This document shows, one piece after another, positions 1-8,702 of a stretch of DNA of 64,000 nt (its first letter is position 1; every line of letters starts with the position of its first letter). The notes beneath the pieces are model-generated. The model was not told where the DNA came from. It ran no database searches and was given only the letters and a program-made list of their open reading frames with translations. Location of the stretch: assembly GCF_001269385.1 (NCBI RefSeq), contig NZ_CXOO01000026.1, positions 208,421 to 272,420 of the forward strand. Direction: 5' to 3'. Both the position numbers and the translations under genes were made by a program. The DNA is from Limnohabitans sp. DM1 (GTDB lineage: Bacteria; Pseudomonadota; Gammaproteobacteria; Burkholderiales; Burkholderiaceae_C).

Positions 1-682
1 AGTCGATGTACTTCAAGCCCGCCGCCGCCAAGGGCTCGCGCATTTTGTACATGTCCAGACCCAGCACGCCCGACGCCAGCTTGGCGCGTTTTTCGCCTTC
101 GTTGGCTTCACGCGCTTGCGCGGCAGCCAACGTTTTGGCGGCCAGTGCCTGGGGCACACACACCACGCCGTCGTCGTCGGCCACGATCACGTCACCGGGG
201 TGGACGATCATGCCGGCGCACACCACGGGGATGTTGACCGAGCCGATGGTGGCCTTGATGCAGCCCTTGCTGCTGATGGCTTTGCTCCACACCGGGAAGT
301 TCATCTTCTGCAGCTCTTTCACATCGCGCACCCCGGCGTCGATGATCAAAGCGCGGGCGCCTCGGGCCTGAAACGATGTGGCCAGCAGGTCACCAAAATA
401 ACCATCGGTGCAATCGGCCGTGATGGCTGCGACCACGATGTCGCCGGGCTGAATCTGCTCGGCCACCACATGCATCATCCAGTTGTCACCGGGGTGCAGC
501 AGCACCGTCACGGCCGTGCCCGACACCTGCGCGCCGGGGTAGATGGGGCGCATGTAAGGCTTCATGAGGCCCACGCGGCCCATGGCCTCGTGCACCGTGG
601 CCGAGCCCAACGCGCCCAGGCCGTCAGCGCCTGCGCGGTCCGCGCGGGTGATGTTGCGGTAAACAACGCCGAGTTCGTACAT
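1..682 (-). CDS. ligK: 4-carboxy-4-hydroxy-2-oxoadipate aldolase (LigK/PmdF type), 3' end cut by window edge
   Basis: The reading frame opens with [11 protein letters not shown] and contains [19 protein letters not shown] and [10 protein letters not shown], typical of the RraA-fold class II aldolases that split 4-carboxy-4-hydroxy-2-oxoadipate into pyruvate and oxaloacetate, the last step of protocatechuate 4,5-cleavage (also used in gallate breakdown). About 227 codons are visible and the known enzymes are about that long, so only a few residues should be missing. The start follows TTCAGGAG. It lies downstream of the ligJ-type gene on the same strand, with about 200 bp of repeats between them. 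Family is sure from the sequence; the substrate rests on the ligJ neighbour. RraA, the RNase E regulator with the same fold, is less likely. Confidence 0.86.
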   Translation of the reverse strand, partial: MYELGVVYRNITRADRAGADGLGALGSATVHEAMGRVGLMKPYMRPIYPGAQVSGTAVTVLLHPGDNWMMHVVAEQIQPGDIVVAAITADCTDGYFGDLLATSFQARGARALIIDAGVRDVKELQKMNFPVWSKAISSKGCIKATIGSVNIPVVCAGMIVHPGDVIVADDDGVVCVPQALAAKTLAAAQAREANEGEKRAKLASGVLGLDMYKMREPLAAAGLKYID

Positions 683-699
683 GGTTTTTCTCCTGAAAA

Positions 700-777
700 T
701 AATTGGGTTCTGACCCCAATTGTTGATTGGAATCTGACCCCAATTGTTGATTGGAATCTGACCCCAATTTTTGGGGC
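700..777. repeat. Short tandem repeat, unit about 24 bp, three partial copies
   Basis: The motif TCTGACCCCAATT followed by GTTGATTGGAA recurs three times, directly upstream of the ligK start. The core CTGACCCCAATT/AATTGGGGTCAG resembles the GGGGTCAG-type intergenic repeats seen in many proteobacteria. It sits between two genes that should share a transcript. Confidence 0.75.
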
Positions 778-780
778 TTC

Positions 781-878
781 GTAGGAGCCCACCCCTGTGG
801 GCGATGGCTTGTGAACGCTTGTCGTTTGTTCAACGCACAAGCCCCAAACCACCCATCGCCCACGGGGTAGGCTCCTAC
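781..878. repeat. Inverted repeat (REP/BIME-like) between ligJ and ligK
   Basis: The left arm 781-807 begins GTAGGAGCCCACCCC and the right arm 853-878 is its near-perfect reverse complement, ending GGCTCCTAC. The arms are about 26 bp with a 45-bp loop. The right arm ends 8 bp from the ligJ stop, so in RNA it could act as a stabiliser or partial terminator between ligJ and ligK. Confidence 0.8.
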
Positions 879-885
879 AACATGT

Positions 886-1932
886 TCACTGGCCTTTGGC
901 CTTGAGCTGGTCGTCCAGCCGCTTGAACACGCGGCGCGCATTACCCTCATAGACCATGTAACGCTCTTCGTCGTTCAGGTTGACCGTAGCTTGCACGTAG
1001 CGCTTGGTGTCGTCAAAGTAGTGGCCAGTTTCGGGGTCAATGCCGCGCACAGCCCCAATCATCTCGGACGCAAACAAGATGTTCTTGACCGGGATGACCT
1101 TGGTGAGCAGATCGATGCCGGGCTGGTGGTACACGCAGGTGTCAAAGAAGATGTTGTTGAGCAGGTGCTCTGTCAGCAAAGGCTTTTTGAGTTCTTGCGC
1201 CAAACCACGGAAACGGCCCCAGTGGTAAGGCACCGCGCCGCCGCCGTGCGGAATCAAGAACTTCAGCGTCGGGAAGTCCTTGAACAAATCGCTGGTCAGG
1301 CACTGCATGAACGCGGTGGTGTCCGCGTTCAGATAGTGCGCGCCGGTGGTGTGGAAGCATGAATTGCAGCTGGTGCTCACATGGATCATGGCGGGGATGT
1401 CGTACTCGACCATTTTTTCGTAGATGGGGTACCAGGCCTTGTCGGACAGCGGAGGCGATGTCCAGTGACCACCTGACGGGTCGGGGTTCAGGTTGATGCC
1501 CACGTTGCCGTACTGCTCCACGCACTTGACCAGCTCGGGGATACAAGTGGCCGGGTCCACGCCGGGCGACTGGGGCAGCATGGCCGCAGGCACGAAATGG
1601 TCGGGGAAGAGTTGACTCACGCGATAGCACAGCTCGTTGCAAATCGCCGCCCAGGTGGACGACACATTGAAGTCGCCAATGTGGTGCGCCATGAAGCTGG
1701 CGCGGGGGCTGAAGATGGTGATGTCCGAGCCGCGCTCTTTCATCTTGGCCAGCTGGTTGGTCTCGATGCTCTCGCGCAACTCGTCGTCGCTGATCTTCAG
1801 CTCGGAGACTTTGGGCATGGACGCCGGGTCCTTGATGCCGGCAATCTGACGATTGCGCCAGTCTTCCAGCGCCTTGGGGGCGGTGGTGTAGTGGCCGTGC
1901 ACGTCGATGATCAAGGGGTTCGTTTGGCTCAT
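886..1932 (-). CDS. ligJ: 4-oxalomesaconate hydratase, amidohydrolase family (LigJ type)
   Basis: A 348-aa amidohydrolase-fold protein starting MSQTNPLIIDVHGHYTTAPK. The metal-binding HxH is at residues 12-14, with later histidine motifs IHVSTSCNSCFH and FLIPHGGGAVPYHWGR. This matches LigJ, which hydrates 4-oxalomesaconate to 4-carboxy-4-hydroxy-2-oxoadipate, the substrate of the aldolase encoded next. The start at 1932 was chosen over an in-frame upstream start because homologues begin MSQ and the extra 25 residues are proline-rich and unlike the family. It is divergent from a LysR regulator. LigJ is unrelated to the GalB type of hydratase. Other amidohydrolases of the ACMSD superfamily are the main alternative. 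Confidence 0.88.
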   Translation of the reverse strand: MSQTNPLIIDVHGHYTTAPKALEDWRNRQIAGIKDPASMPKVSELKISDDELRESIETNQLAKMKERGSDITIFSPRASFMAHHIGDFNVSSTWAAICNELCYRVSQLFPDHFVPAAMLPQSPGVDPATCIPELVKCVEQYGNVGINLNPDPSGGHWTSPPLSDKAWYPIYEKMVEYDIPAMIHVSTSCNSCFHTTGAHYLNADTTAFMQCLTSDLFKDFPTLKFLIPHGGGAVPYHWGRFRGLAQELKKPLLTEHLLNNIFFDTCVYHQPGIDLLTKVIPVKNILFASEMIGAVRGIDPETGHYFDDTKRYVQATVNLNDEERYMVYEGNARRVFKRLDDQLKAKGQ

Positions 1933-2028
1933 GGGCAATCCTGATGGAACAAGGGTTTGCGCAGATTGTGCAGCTTCACCCCGCCAACGCCCAGCCCCCC
2001 AGCACATCTACCAGCTAGAACAAATGGG

Positions 2029-2048
2029 CATAACAAAGACTTGGGTAT
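2029..2048. promoter_or_regulatory. Candidate LysR operator between ligJ and the regulator gene
   Basis: CATAACAAAGACTTGGGTATG is a short interrupted dyad (CATA...TATG) of the T-N11-A kind, placed in the 157-bp divergent gap between ligJ and the LysR gene, about 40 bp before the regulator start. It is based on position and symmetry only. Confidence 0.3.
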
Positions 2049-2089
2049 GACAAAATCAGTTCAACCGAAAGCCCCCTCCCCAGATCCTC

Positions 2090-3001
2090 ATGGACCTCAA
2101 ACAGCTCGAATACTTTGTGCGCGTGGCCGAACTGGGCAGCTTCACCCGGGCCGCCCAGGCCCTGAACATCGCCCAACCTGCGCTCAGCCGACAGGTGCGC
2201 CTGCTTGAAGTGGAGCTGCGGCAAAACCTGCTGGTGCGAAACGGGCGCGGCGCCACGCCCACCCAAGCCGGGCTGCTGCTGCTGGAGCACGGCCGGGGCA
2301 TCTTGCACCAGGTCGAGCGGGCGCGGGAAGAACTGGGCCGGGTGCGCACGGGCCTGACGGGGCGCGTCGCTTTGGGCCTGCCGCCCAGCGTGGCGCGGGT
2401 GCTGACGGTGCCATTCACCCGGGCCTTTCGCGCCAAGATGCCAGATGCCCAACTGTCCATCAGCGAAGGCTTGTCGAGCGCGATGCAGGAAAACCTGCAA
2501 AACGGCCGCTTGGACATCGCTGTGCTCTACAACCCCAGCCCCATGCCAGGCATCGAGCACACCCCGCTGGTGCAAGAGGAATTGCTGCTGGTGCAGCCGC
2601 GCCCGCCCGGCTTGCAAGAAGACCCGCCCCCGCCCGCCATAAGCCTGCAAGAAGTCGCCGCCCTGCCCTTGGTCATCCCCACCCGCCCGAACGCCATCCG
2701 CATGCATGTGGAGTCTGAAATGGCCGCCATCGGCTGCCGCCCCCTCATTGCGCTGGAGATTGACGGCGTGAGCGCCATCCTCGACTTGGTGGCCGACGGC
2801 GCGGGCTACGCCATCTTGCCGCGCAACGCCGTCATGCGCTCGGTGCGGCCATCGGCGTTTTCGGTGCGCCCCCTCCAGCAACCGGCCCTGCACATCCAAC
2901 TGACCACCGCCATCAGCGCACACCGCCCCAGCACCCTCACCCAGCAAGCCACCCTGGCCCTGCTGACCGAGATGGCCGTGCAGTGGCTCAGACCGCCTTG
3001 A
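2090..3001 (+). CDS. LysR-family transcriptional regulator
   Basis: A 303-aa protein starting MDLKQLEYFVRVAELGSFTR, with a classic LysR winged helix-turn-helix over about residues 1-60 (AAQALNIAQPALSRQVRLLE) and a periplasmic-binding-protein-like effector domain from about residue 90. The N-terminus resembles the Cbl/Nac-like branch. It is divergent from ligJ, the usual arrangement for a LysR protein controlling its neighbour, so it may activate ligJK in response to a protocatechuate-pathway intermediate. The effector cannot be read from sequence. Confidence 0.93.
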   Translation: MDLKQLEYFVRVAELGSFTRAAQALNIAQPALSRQVRLLEVELRQNLLVRNGRGATPTQAGLLLLEHGRGILHQVERAREELGRVRTGLTGRVALGLPPSVARVLTVPFTRAFRAKMPDAQLSISEGLSSAMQENLQNGRLDIAVLYNPSPMPGIEHTPLVQEELLLVQPRPPGLQEDPPPPAISLQEVAALPLVIPTRPNAIRMHVESEMAAIGCRPLIALEIDGVSAILDLVADGAGYAILPRNAVMRSVRPSAFSVRPLQQPALHIQLTTAISAHRPSTLTQQATLALLTEMAVQWLRPP

Positions 3002-3324
3002 GGGTCGAACACCCCCGCCGCTCACAAGCCCGCGTGACGAAATGAAGCCATTCACAACTGATCTACCGATTGAAGTCACCGCGGCGTTTAAACCCATTGA
3101 TTCGGCCGGTGAAGTTTTCAATGCGCAAAGCTGTTGTAGGTCGGCGGTCGCAGACCCCGACATGGGCCTGTGCCGAACCCCATCATCTCGGAGGGTGCGA
3201 GTACCGACCTACGAGAGGACATTTCTCACTTCAGCATGCCAAATCAATAAGTTAAAACCGGATGTCTTCGTCTGCGCGACCTAAAATTGCAGGAATAACG
3301 TCACCCCCCTTCCAAAGACTCTGC
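3002..3324. repeat. Gene-free gap with a REP-like palindrome (3136-3211) and a MITE-end fragment (3096-3120)
   Basis: GTAGGTCGGCGG at 3136 pairs with GTACCGACCTAC ending at 3211, a member of the palindrome family seen at six other places in the window. Just before it, ATTGATTCGGCCGGTGAAG (3096-) resembles the ends of the 177-bp elements at 50.9 and 52.8 kb. No open frame here is convincing. Confidence 0.65.
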
Positions 3325-3654
3325 ATGCAAATCAATGCCATACCGTTCGGGACGACTGATTGGTCGAATGTTGCACGTACTGAGCATCCAGGTGAACGCG
3401 GTATCGCCTATTGGCGAACGCAAGTCTTTGGTGACGTCCGCGTCCGCATGGTCGAATACACACCGGGTTATCTGGCAGATCATTGGTGCACAAAAGGCCA
3501 TATCCTTTTGTGCATGAACGGCGAGCTTCACACCGAACTTAAAGATGGCCGTGTTTTCAAGCTTCTCCCGGGCATGAGTTACCAAGTTGCCGACAATGCC
3601 GAACCCCATCGGTCCTACACAGAGGTCGGTGCCACACTCTTTATCGTGGACTGA
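3325..3654 (+). CDS. Small single-domain cupin (DHCW-motif cupin fold protein)
   Basis: A 109-aa protein, MQINAIPFGTTDWSN at the start. It carries YTPGYLADHWCTKGHILLC with the DH-x-C-x-KGH pattern of a small cupin family annotated by this motif, then the second cupin half (GMSYQVADNAEPHRSYTEVG). The histidines probably bind a divalent metal. Function is unknown. The frame stays open 21 codons upstream, but the internal ATG at 3325 matches homologue starts better. It stands alone between two repeat-filled gaps. Confidence 0.8.
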   Translation: MQINAIPFGTTDWSNVARTEHPGERGIAYWRTQVFGDVRVRMVEYTPGYLADHWCTKGHILLCMNGELHTELKDGRVFKLLPGMSYQVADNAEPHRSYTEVGATLFIVD

Positions 3655-3996
3655 TGGATCTTTCGGGCAGACTACAGAAATACGTCACGCCAGAAATTCA
3701 CCGGGCTTGACTGAGGCCGCATAAATCACATGGGAAAGCCGACGAAAGACGGTTTTATAGATGCGGCCCTGTGAAGTTTGCAGGGCTGTGCCATCGAGTG
3801 CGCAGCGGTGTCACTCACAAGTTGAGCGTCTTCGTGGTCGCAGCGTTCAGGATGCCAACGGGTTCAAACCGGTCAACTGGGTTTCCCTGGTTAAACGTGC
3901 AGGTGGCATTGATGCTGACTGCGCGCAGTGCCGGGGTAAAGCCGCCGACCTACAAAATGCCGGCAGATCCGAGCATCCGCTGCGTCGCAACGGCCC
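3655..3996. repeat. Gene-free gap with a MITE-end fragment and half a REP palindrome
   Basis: TATAGATGCGGCCCTGTGAAG at 3756-3776 is close to the reverse complement of the right end of the 177-bp elements at 50.9 and 52.8 kb. Around 3930-3952, GCCGGGGTAAAGCCGCCGAC resembles one arm of the GTAGGTCGG palindromes. No gene seen. Confidence 0.55.
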
Positions 3997-6855
3997 TCAG
4001 TGCGCCTGCTCCCAGTTCGGCCCAAAGCCCACTTCGGCCAGCAGCGGCACTTTCAGATCGGCCACACCCGCCATGATGCGCGGCACCTCGGTGCGCACCC
4101 ATTCCACCTCGGCCTCGGGCACTTCAAACACCAATTCATCGTGAACCTGCATGATGACTTTGGTGGCTTTGCCTTGTTCGTCCAGCGCTTTTTGCACCGC
4201 CACCATGCTCAGCTTGATCAGGTCAGCGGCCGTGCCCTGCATGGGCGCGTTGATGGCGGCGCGCTCGGCCCCGGCGCGGCGCGGGCCGTTGGGGCTGTTG
4301 ATCTCGGGCAGCATCAGGCGGCGGCCAAACACGGTCTCCACATAGCCCAGCGCCTTGGCCTGCTCGCGGGTGGCGTCCATGTAGTGTTTGACACCCGCAA
4401 AGCGCTCGAAGTAGCGGGTGATGTAATTCTTGGCGGCGGTGTTGTCGATGCCCAAGGCCTTGGCCAAACCAAACGCGCTCATGCCGTAAATCAGGCCGAA
4501 GTTGATGGTCTTGGCGTAGCGGCGCTGCTCGCTGCTCACCGTGTCAGGGGTCCCGCCAAACACCTCGGCCGCGGTGGCTTTGTGCACGTCCAGCCCGTCA
4601 TGGAAGGCCTTGAGCAAGGCCGCGTCGTCGCTCAGGTGCGCCATGATGCGCAGCTCAATCTGGCTGTAGTCGGCGCTCGCAATCACGCAGCCTGCGGGGG
4701 CCACAAAGGCCTCGCGCACCTTGCGCCCTTCGGCCGTGCGCACCGGGATGTTTTGCAGGTTGGGCTCGTTGCTCGACAAGCGGCCTGTGACGGCCACGGC
4801 TTGTGCATAGTTGGTGTGCACACGCCCCGTTCGCGGCAAAGCCAGCTGCGCCAGCTTGTCGGTGTAAGTGCCTTTGAGCTTGGAAAGGCTGCGGTGCTCC
4901 AGGATGCGGGCGGGCAGCGGGTAGTCTTCGGCCAGTTTCTCCAGCACCTCTTCGTCGGTGCTGCGCGCTCCGGTGGCGGTTTTCTTGATGACGGGCAGGC
5001 CCAGCTTGTCAAAAAAGATCTCGCCCAGCTGCTTGGGGCTGGACAGGTTGAAGGGCTGCCCGGCGATCTCGTAGGCCTCGGTTTCAAGCTGCACGATGCG
5101 CTCGCCCAGCGCCTGGCTTTGTGCGGCCAGCGTGGGCGCATCGATCAGCACGCCGTTGCGCTCAATGCGGTACAGCGCTTCGCTGGTGGCGATTTCCAGG
5201 TCGTAAACGTACTTGAGACCCGCATGCGCCTCGATCTGCGGCCACAGCGCCAAGTGCACGTCCAGGCACTGGTCCGAGTCTTCGCACGAATAGTGCGCCG
5301 CCTTGTCCACGTCCACCTGCGCAAACGGGATCTGGTGCGCACCCTTGCCGCACAGGTCCTCATACGTCACGCCTTTGCGGCCCACATGGCGCTCGGCAAG
5401 ACTGGAGAGGCCATGCGGTTTGTGCACTTCAAGCACGTAGCTTTCGAGCATGGTGTCGTGCGCATAGCCCTGCACCTCAATGCCATGGTTGGCAAACACA
5501 TGGCGGTCGTATTTGATGTTTTGGCCCAGCTTGTGGCGGGCGGGGTTTTCGAGCCAAGGCTTCAATTTGGCCAGCACATCGGCCAGAGGCAATTGCTCGG
5601 GCGCACCCGGGCCGTTGTGGGCCAACGGGATGTAGGCCGCCTCGCCGGGCGTGACGCTCAGCGAGATGCCCACGATCTCGGCGCGCATGGCGTCCAAAGA
5701 AGTGGTTTCGGTGTCAATGGCGGTGAGCGGGGCTTGCTCGATGCGGGCCAGCCAGGTGTCGAATGCGGCCCAATCGAGAACGGTGTCGTATTTCAACTCG
5801 CCTTGCACCGAGCTGGCTGCGGTGTCGAGCACGGGGGCAGCTGCAGGCTCCTCGTCAGGTGCCGATCCAAACAAATCCCCCATGCCCGTGTCTTTGGGCT
5901 TGGCGGTTTTGGCTTTGGCCACAGGCGCAGGCACGGCCCCACCCAGCGACTGCACCAGCCCTTTGAAGCCATAGGTTTGGTAAAAATTGAGCAGCTTGTC
6001 TTTGTCCGGCGCGTGCAGGTGCAAGCTGGCGAGCGAGGGCAAATCGGGCACCCAGCCATTCAGGTCGCAATCGGTTTTCATGGACACCAAGGCGCGGCCC
6101 TTGGGCAGCCAATCCACCGCCTGGCGCAGGTTCTCACCCGCCACGCCCTTGATCTCATGGGCATGCGCCATCAAATTGTCAAGCGAGCCATATTCCATCA
6201 GCCACTTGGCAGCCGTCTTGGGGCCCACCTTGGCCACGCCGGGCACGTTGTCCACCGTATCGCCCACCAGGGTCTGGTAGTCGATCATGAGCGAGGGCGG
6301 CACGCCAAACTCGGCCGTGACGCCGGCCACGTCACGCACCTTGCCGTTCATGGTGTCGATGATGGTGATGTGCTCGTTGACCAACTGGCTCAAGTCCTTG
6401 TCGCCGCTCGACACGGTGACTTCGATGCCTTGCTGCGCGGCCACATGGGCCAAGGTGGCGATCACGTCGTCGGCTTCCACGCCTGGCACGTCCAGCACGG
6501 TCCAGCCCATCAGGCGCACCAGCTCGTGGATAGGCTCGATTTGGCTGCGCAAGTCGTCGGGCATGGGGCTGCGGTTGGCTTTGTACGCGGGGTACAGCTC
6601 GTCGCGGAAAGTGGGGCCCTTGGCATCGAACACGCAGGCGGCATAGGTGGCCGGCACATCTTTTCGCAGCCGCTCCATCATGTTGATCATGCCGCGAATG
6701 GCCCCAGTGGCGGGGCTGCTGGGGTCGCCCGGCACGGCCCGCAGATCGGGCATGGCGTGGAAGGCGCGGTACAGGTAGCTGGAGCCGTCGACCAGCAGCA
6801 AGGCGGGTTTGGCTGAAGAAGTGGGGATGGAAGTGTCTGGATTCGTGTCGCTCAT
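3997..6855 (-). CDS. polA: DNA polymerase I
   Basis: A 952-aa protein with all three Pol I domains: 5'-3' exonuclease (about residues 15-270, LLLVDGSSYLYRAFHAMP and GVEADDVIATLA), a 3'-5' exonuclease with intact AIDTETTSLD near residue 379, and family A polymerase with motif A ADYSQIELR near 728 and motif C VHDELVFEVP near 903. It fills gaps and removes RNA primers during replication and repair. The start at 6855 (MSDTNPD) is preferred; the open frame runs 54 codons further upstream without family-like sequence. It is a single gene, ended by a gap with repeats. Confidence 0.97.
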   Translation of the reverse strand: MSDTNPDTSIPTSSAKPALLLVDGSSYLYRAFHAMPDLRAVPGDPSSPATGAIRGMINMMERLRKDVPATYAACVFDAKGPTFRDELYPAYKANRSPMPDDLRSQIEPIHELVRLMGWTVLDVPGVEADDVIATLAHVAAQQGIEVTVSSGDKDLSQLVNEHITIIDTMNGKVRDVAGVTAEFGVPPSLMIDYQTLVGDTVDNVPGVAKVGPKTAAKWLMEYGSLDNLMAHAHEIKGVAGENLRQAVDWLPKGRALVSMKTDCDLNGWVPDLPSLASLHLHAPDKDKLLNFYQTYGFKGLVQSLGGAVPAPVAKAKTAKPKDTGMGDLFGSAPDEEPAAAPVLDTAASSVQGELKYDTVLDWAAFDTWLARIEQAPLTAIDTETTSLDAMRAEIVGISLSVTPGEAAYIPLAHNGPGAPEQLPLADVLAKLKPWLENPARHKLGQNIKYDRHVFANHGIEVQGYAHDTMLESYVLEVHKPHGLSSLAERHVGRKGVTYEDLCGKGAHQIPFAQVDVDKAAHYSCEDSDQCLDVHLALWPQIEAHAGLKYVYDLEIATSEALYRIERNGVLIDAPTLAAQSQALGERIVQLETEAYEIAGQPFNLSSPKQLGEIFFDKLGLPVIKKTATGARSTDEEVLEKLAEDYPLPARILEHRSLSKLKGTYTDKLAQLALPRTGRVHTNYAQAVAVTGRLSSNEPNLQNIPVRTAEGRKVREAFVAPAGCVIASADYSQIELRIMAHLSDDAALLKAFHDGLDVHKATAAEVFGGTPDTVSSEQRRYAKTINFGLIYGMSAFGLAKALGIDNTAAKNYITRYFERFAGVKHYMDATREQAKALGYVETVFGRRLMLPEINSPNGPRRAGAERAAINAPMQGTAADLIKLSMVAVQKALDEQGKATKVIMQVHDELVFEVPEAEVEWVRTEVPRIMAGVADLKVPLLAEVGFGPNWEQAH

Positions 6856-7008
6856 GCCCCGATTGTGCATGGGACCACTTGCACAGATAGGTGTCCGGGC
6901 CATGAAAATTCGATGAACAGGAAGATCACACTGCGGAAGATCGGTCGAAAATGCAACGAGCCGCAACACACGACTTTTATTGCCCACCATGTGCCCCACA
7001 TATCGGCT

Positions 7009-7028
7009 GGCTGTCAATGCACCGTAAC
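7009..7028 (+). repeat. Left copy of a 20-bp direct repeat, candidate attL
   Basis: GGCTGTCAATGCACCGTAAC here matches GGCTGTCAATGCACCTTAAC at 10035-10054 in 19 of 20 positions. Between the two copies lie an integrase remnant and a toxin-antitoxin pair, so they are read as the crossover repeats of an integrated element. Confidence 0.6.
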
Positions 7029-7116
7029 AAGGCTGGGGTCTATCAAATGAAGTCTCGAAACCCGCATGAATACTAGGTTCTTGATTTCATCAACCAGATT
7101 TGTTCCCCGGTTTGGT

Positions 7117-7554
7117 CTTTGCTCCCCCCCTTTTACGGGCTTCGTCATGGCTTTGGCCACTGCTCCGGCATGAGCTCGGAAAATTTGCCGCTGTCTCATT
7201 TACGCACCAGGCAGGCAAAGCACAGGCCCGGCCCACTGGATCACCATGCAGGCAGCACCCTCCTCCAAAACTCGCGCAGGTAAAAATTCAGGGAACCGGT
7301 CGGTTTCCGGAGCGGTTACTCAGAGTTTTGAAGCCCCCCTCCCCCATGGCCACCAGCGAAGGGCTGGGCACCGTGGGCACTGGATCACGCCACCGACCTG
7401 AACAGCAGCCCCAGCAAGCAACCCGCCCGGCAATCGCTGGCGCAGGGCACCGGGCGGGCCATGGCCACCAGCAGCCGCACCAGGTCAGCATCACAGCACC
7501 CGCCTGATCCGGGCCGGGCTGGTTCAGCACACCGGGTAGGCCGTGGCCACCAGC
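7117..7554. other. About 440 bp without a recognisable gene
   Basis: Short GC-rich open frames are present on both strands, but none has a recognisable domain or a credible start. The stretch lies inside the decayed element and is probably degraded sequence. Confidence 0.5.
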
Positions 7555-8136
7555 TCAGACGCAAGCAACAACCACAGACGGACAAAACCGCCCGTGGGCG
7601 GTTTGTTGCAGGGGTTGCCGTGGATGCAGGTTCAGGCTGCTAAGGGGAGCGCGTATGGCCCGTGGCGTGGTACGTGTGGTGGTTCGTGCGGGTTTGACCG
7701 AGGCCTCTGTGCTGGCCTGCCAACCTTTGGCCGTCTCGCTCAGGGTCACGGTGAAGCGTTCGGATTCATTCAAGGCCGTGACGATGTTTTTGACCTGTTC
7801 GTGTCCGTTGGTGTGGGCCGTGTAGAACAGGCGAATCATGGCGTCTGCCATTTTGGGCACCCGCCCGGTTTTCTCCCACAGGGCCACAGCCTGCCCACTC
7901 ACACCCAGCATTTGCCCCAGGCTGGGCTGGGACAACATCAGGCCGTTTCGCAGGTAACGGAATTCGGCCCCTGTCAGCTTGGATGGTTTCTTGGTCAGGG
8001 CCGTGCAAATGGTTGGCGTCAAGCCTTGCAGGTCATCAATCGCCACCGCTTGACCATAGGGTTTTTTTTGCACCCGGTAGCCGTTGACAAGCCGCACGTT
8101 TTGCAAGCCCCCGTCTGTGTAGTGGTACATGGTCAT
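7555..8136 (-). CDS. Helix-turn-helix DNA-binding protein, MqsA/YgiT-like
   Basis: A 193-aa frame starting MTMYHYTDGGLQNVRLVNGY. Residues about 60-115 form a Cro/C1-type helix-turn-helix (FRYLRNGLMLSQPSLGQMLG, then ALWEKTGRVPK). The YHYTDGGL-LVNGY start is shared with HTH proteins often found near toxin-antitoxin genes. It is third in line after the YefM antitoxin and YoeB toxin genes, all on the minus strand. Residues beyond about 150 are low-complexity, and the DNA for the last residues forms a hairpin (7585-7604), so the C-terminus may be altered by decay. Target unknown. Confidence 0.7.
   Translation of the reverse strand: MTMYHYTDGGLQNVRLVNGYRVQKKPYGQAVAIDDLQGLTPTICTALTKKPSKLTGAEFRYLRNGLMLSQPSLGQMLGVSGQAVALWEKTGRVPKMADAMIRLFYTAHTNGHEQVKNIVTALNESERFTVTLSETAKGWQASTEASVKPARTTTRTTPRAIRAPLSSLNLHPRQPLQQTAHGRFCPSVVVACV
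7585..7604 (-). terminator. Hairpin at the end of the HTH gene
   Basis: AAACCGCCCGTGGGCGGTTT is a perfect 9-bp stem with a 2-nt loop, followed on the minus strand by a short T run (TTTTG). It overlaps the last codons of the HTH frame, so either that frame is extended by decay or the terminator is intragenic. Confidence 0.5.
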
Positions 8137-8187
8137 TCTCCAATCAGTAACGCAGTGACAACAATTCCAGCCCCGGCGCTGGTTGGC

Positions 8188-8451
8188 TCAGTCGTCATAG
8201 TGAAAGCGACAGGCCACGATCAACACAGACACTTCATCGGCTTCGTAAACCAGACGGTTGGTGTCATCGATGCGCCTTGACCAAAACCCCGCCAAGTTGC
8301 CCACCAGGGGCTCGGGCTTGCCTATTCCTTCAAATGGATCGCGGCAAGCGGCATCGATCAGGGCGTTGATTCGCTTTAGTGTTTTTCGGTCTTGCCCTTG
8401 CCACCAGGTGTAGGCGTCCCAGCCGTCAGGGGTGAATCGAACCTCTCTCAT
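8188..8451 (-). CDS. yoeB: Txe/YoeB family toxin, ribosome-dependent mRNA endonuclease
   Basis: 87 aa, full length for YoeB. The RelE-fold catalytic pattern is visible: E47 in KPEPLVGN, the basic stretch WSRRIDDTNRLVY with R66, and the terminal CRFHYDD with H84 and Y85. YoeB cuts mRNA in the ribosomal A site. The start codon overlaps the stop of the upstream antitoxin (ATGA), so toxin translation is coupled to antitoxin, the standard layout. No damage is visible, so the pair may still work and help retain the surrounding decayed element. Confidence 0.9.
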   Translation of the reverse strand: MREVRFTPDGWDAYTWWQGQDRKTLKRINALIDAACRDPFEGIGKPEPLVGNLAGFWSRRIDDTNRLVYEADEVSVLIVACRFHYDD

Positions 8452-8702
8452 GCGTCTATCAGGTTGCGCCGCTTGGCCTTACCGGCTTTGGCTTGGTCAA
8501 CAGACCGCATCAGGGCGCGGGCGTTGGCCGGGCTTGAAAGCAGGTAAAGCGTTTCCTGAATGGATGAATATGCCTGTTCAGACAGGATCACGGCGTTGCC
8601 CCCTTCACGCCTGTGAATCAGCGTAGGGGCTTGATCGTCAATCACTTGATCAATCACCGCTTTGAGTGAGTTACGGGCATCGGTGTAGCTAATCACTTGC
8701 AT
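8448..8702 (-). CDS. yefM: YefM/Phd family antitoxin
   Basis: 84 aa beginning MQVISYTDARNSLKAVIDQV, the Phd/YefM DNA-binding N-domain, with VILSEQAYSSIQETLYLL in the middle and a basic tail. It should bind and neutralise the YoeB toxin encoded 4 bp into its stop and repress its own promoter. The frame is open much further upstream, but the start at 8702 matches the family exactly. Confidence 0.9.
   Translation of the reverse strand: MQVISYTDARNSLKAVIDQVIDDQAPTLIHRREGGNAVILSEQAYSSIQETLYLLSSPANARALMRSVDQAKAGKAKRRNLIDA

Noticed and set aside
3655..3996. Small RNA gene in the gap before polA
   Set aside because: Some dyads are present, but they are explained by repeat fragments; no promoter-terminator pair was found.
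4000..6816. Plus-strand open frame of about 940 codons opposite polA
   Set aside because: It is antisense to a clear polA, His/Gly/Ala/Val-rich, and has no domain. GC-rich codon bias in polA leaves the opposite frame open.
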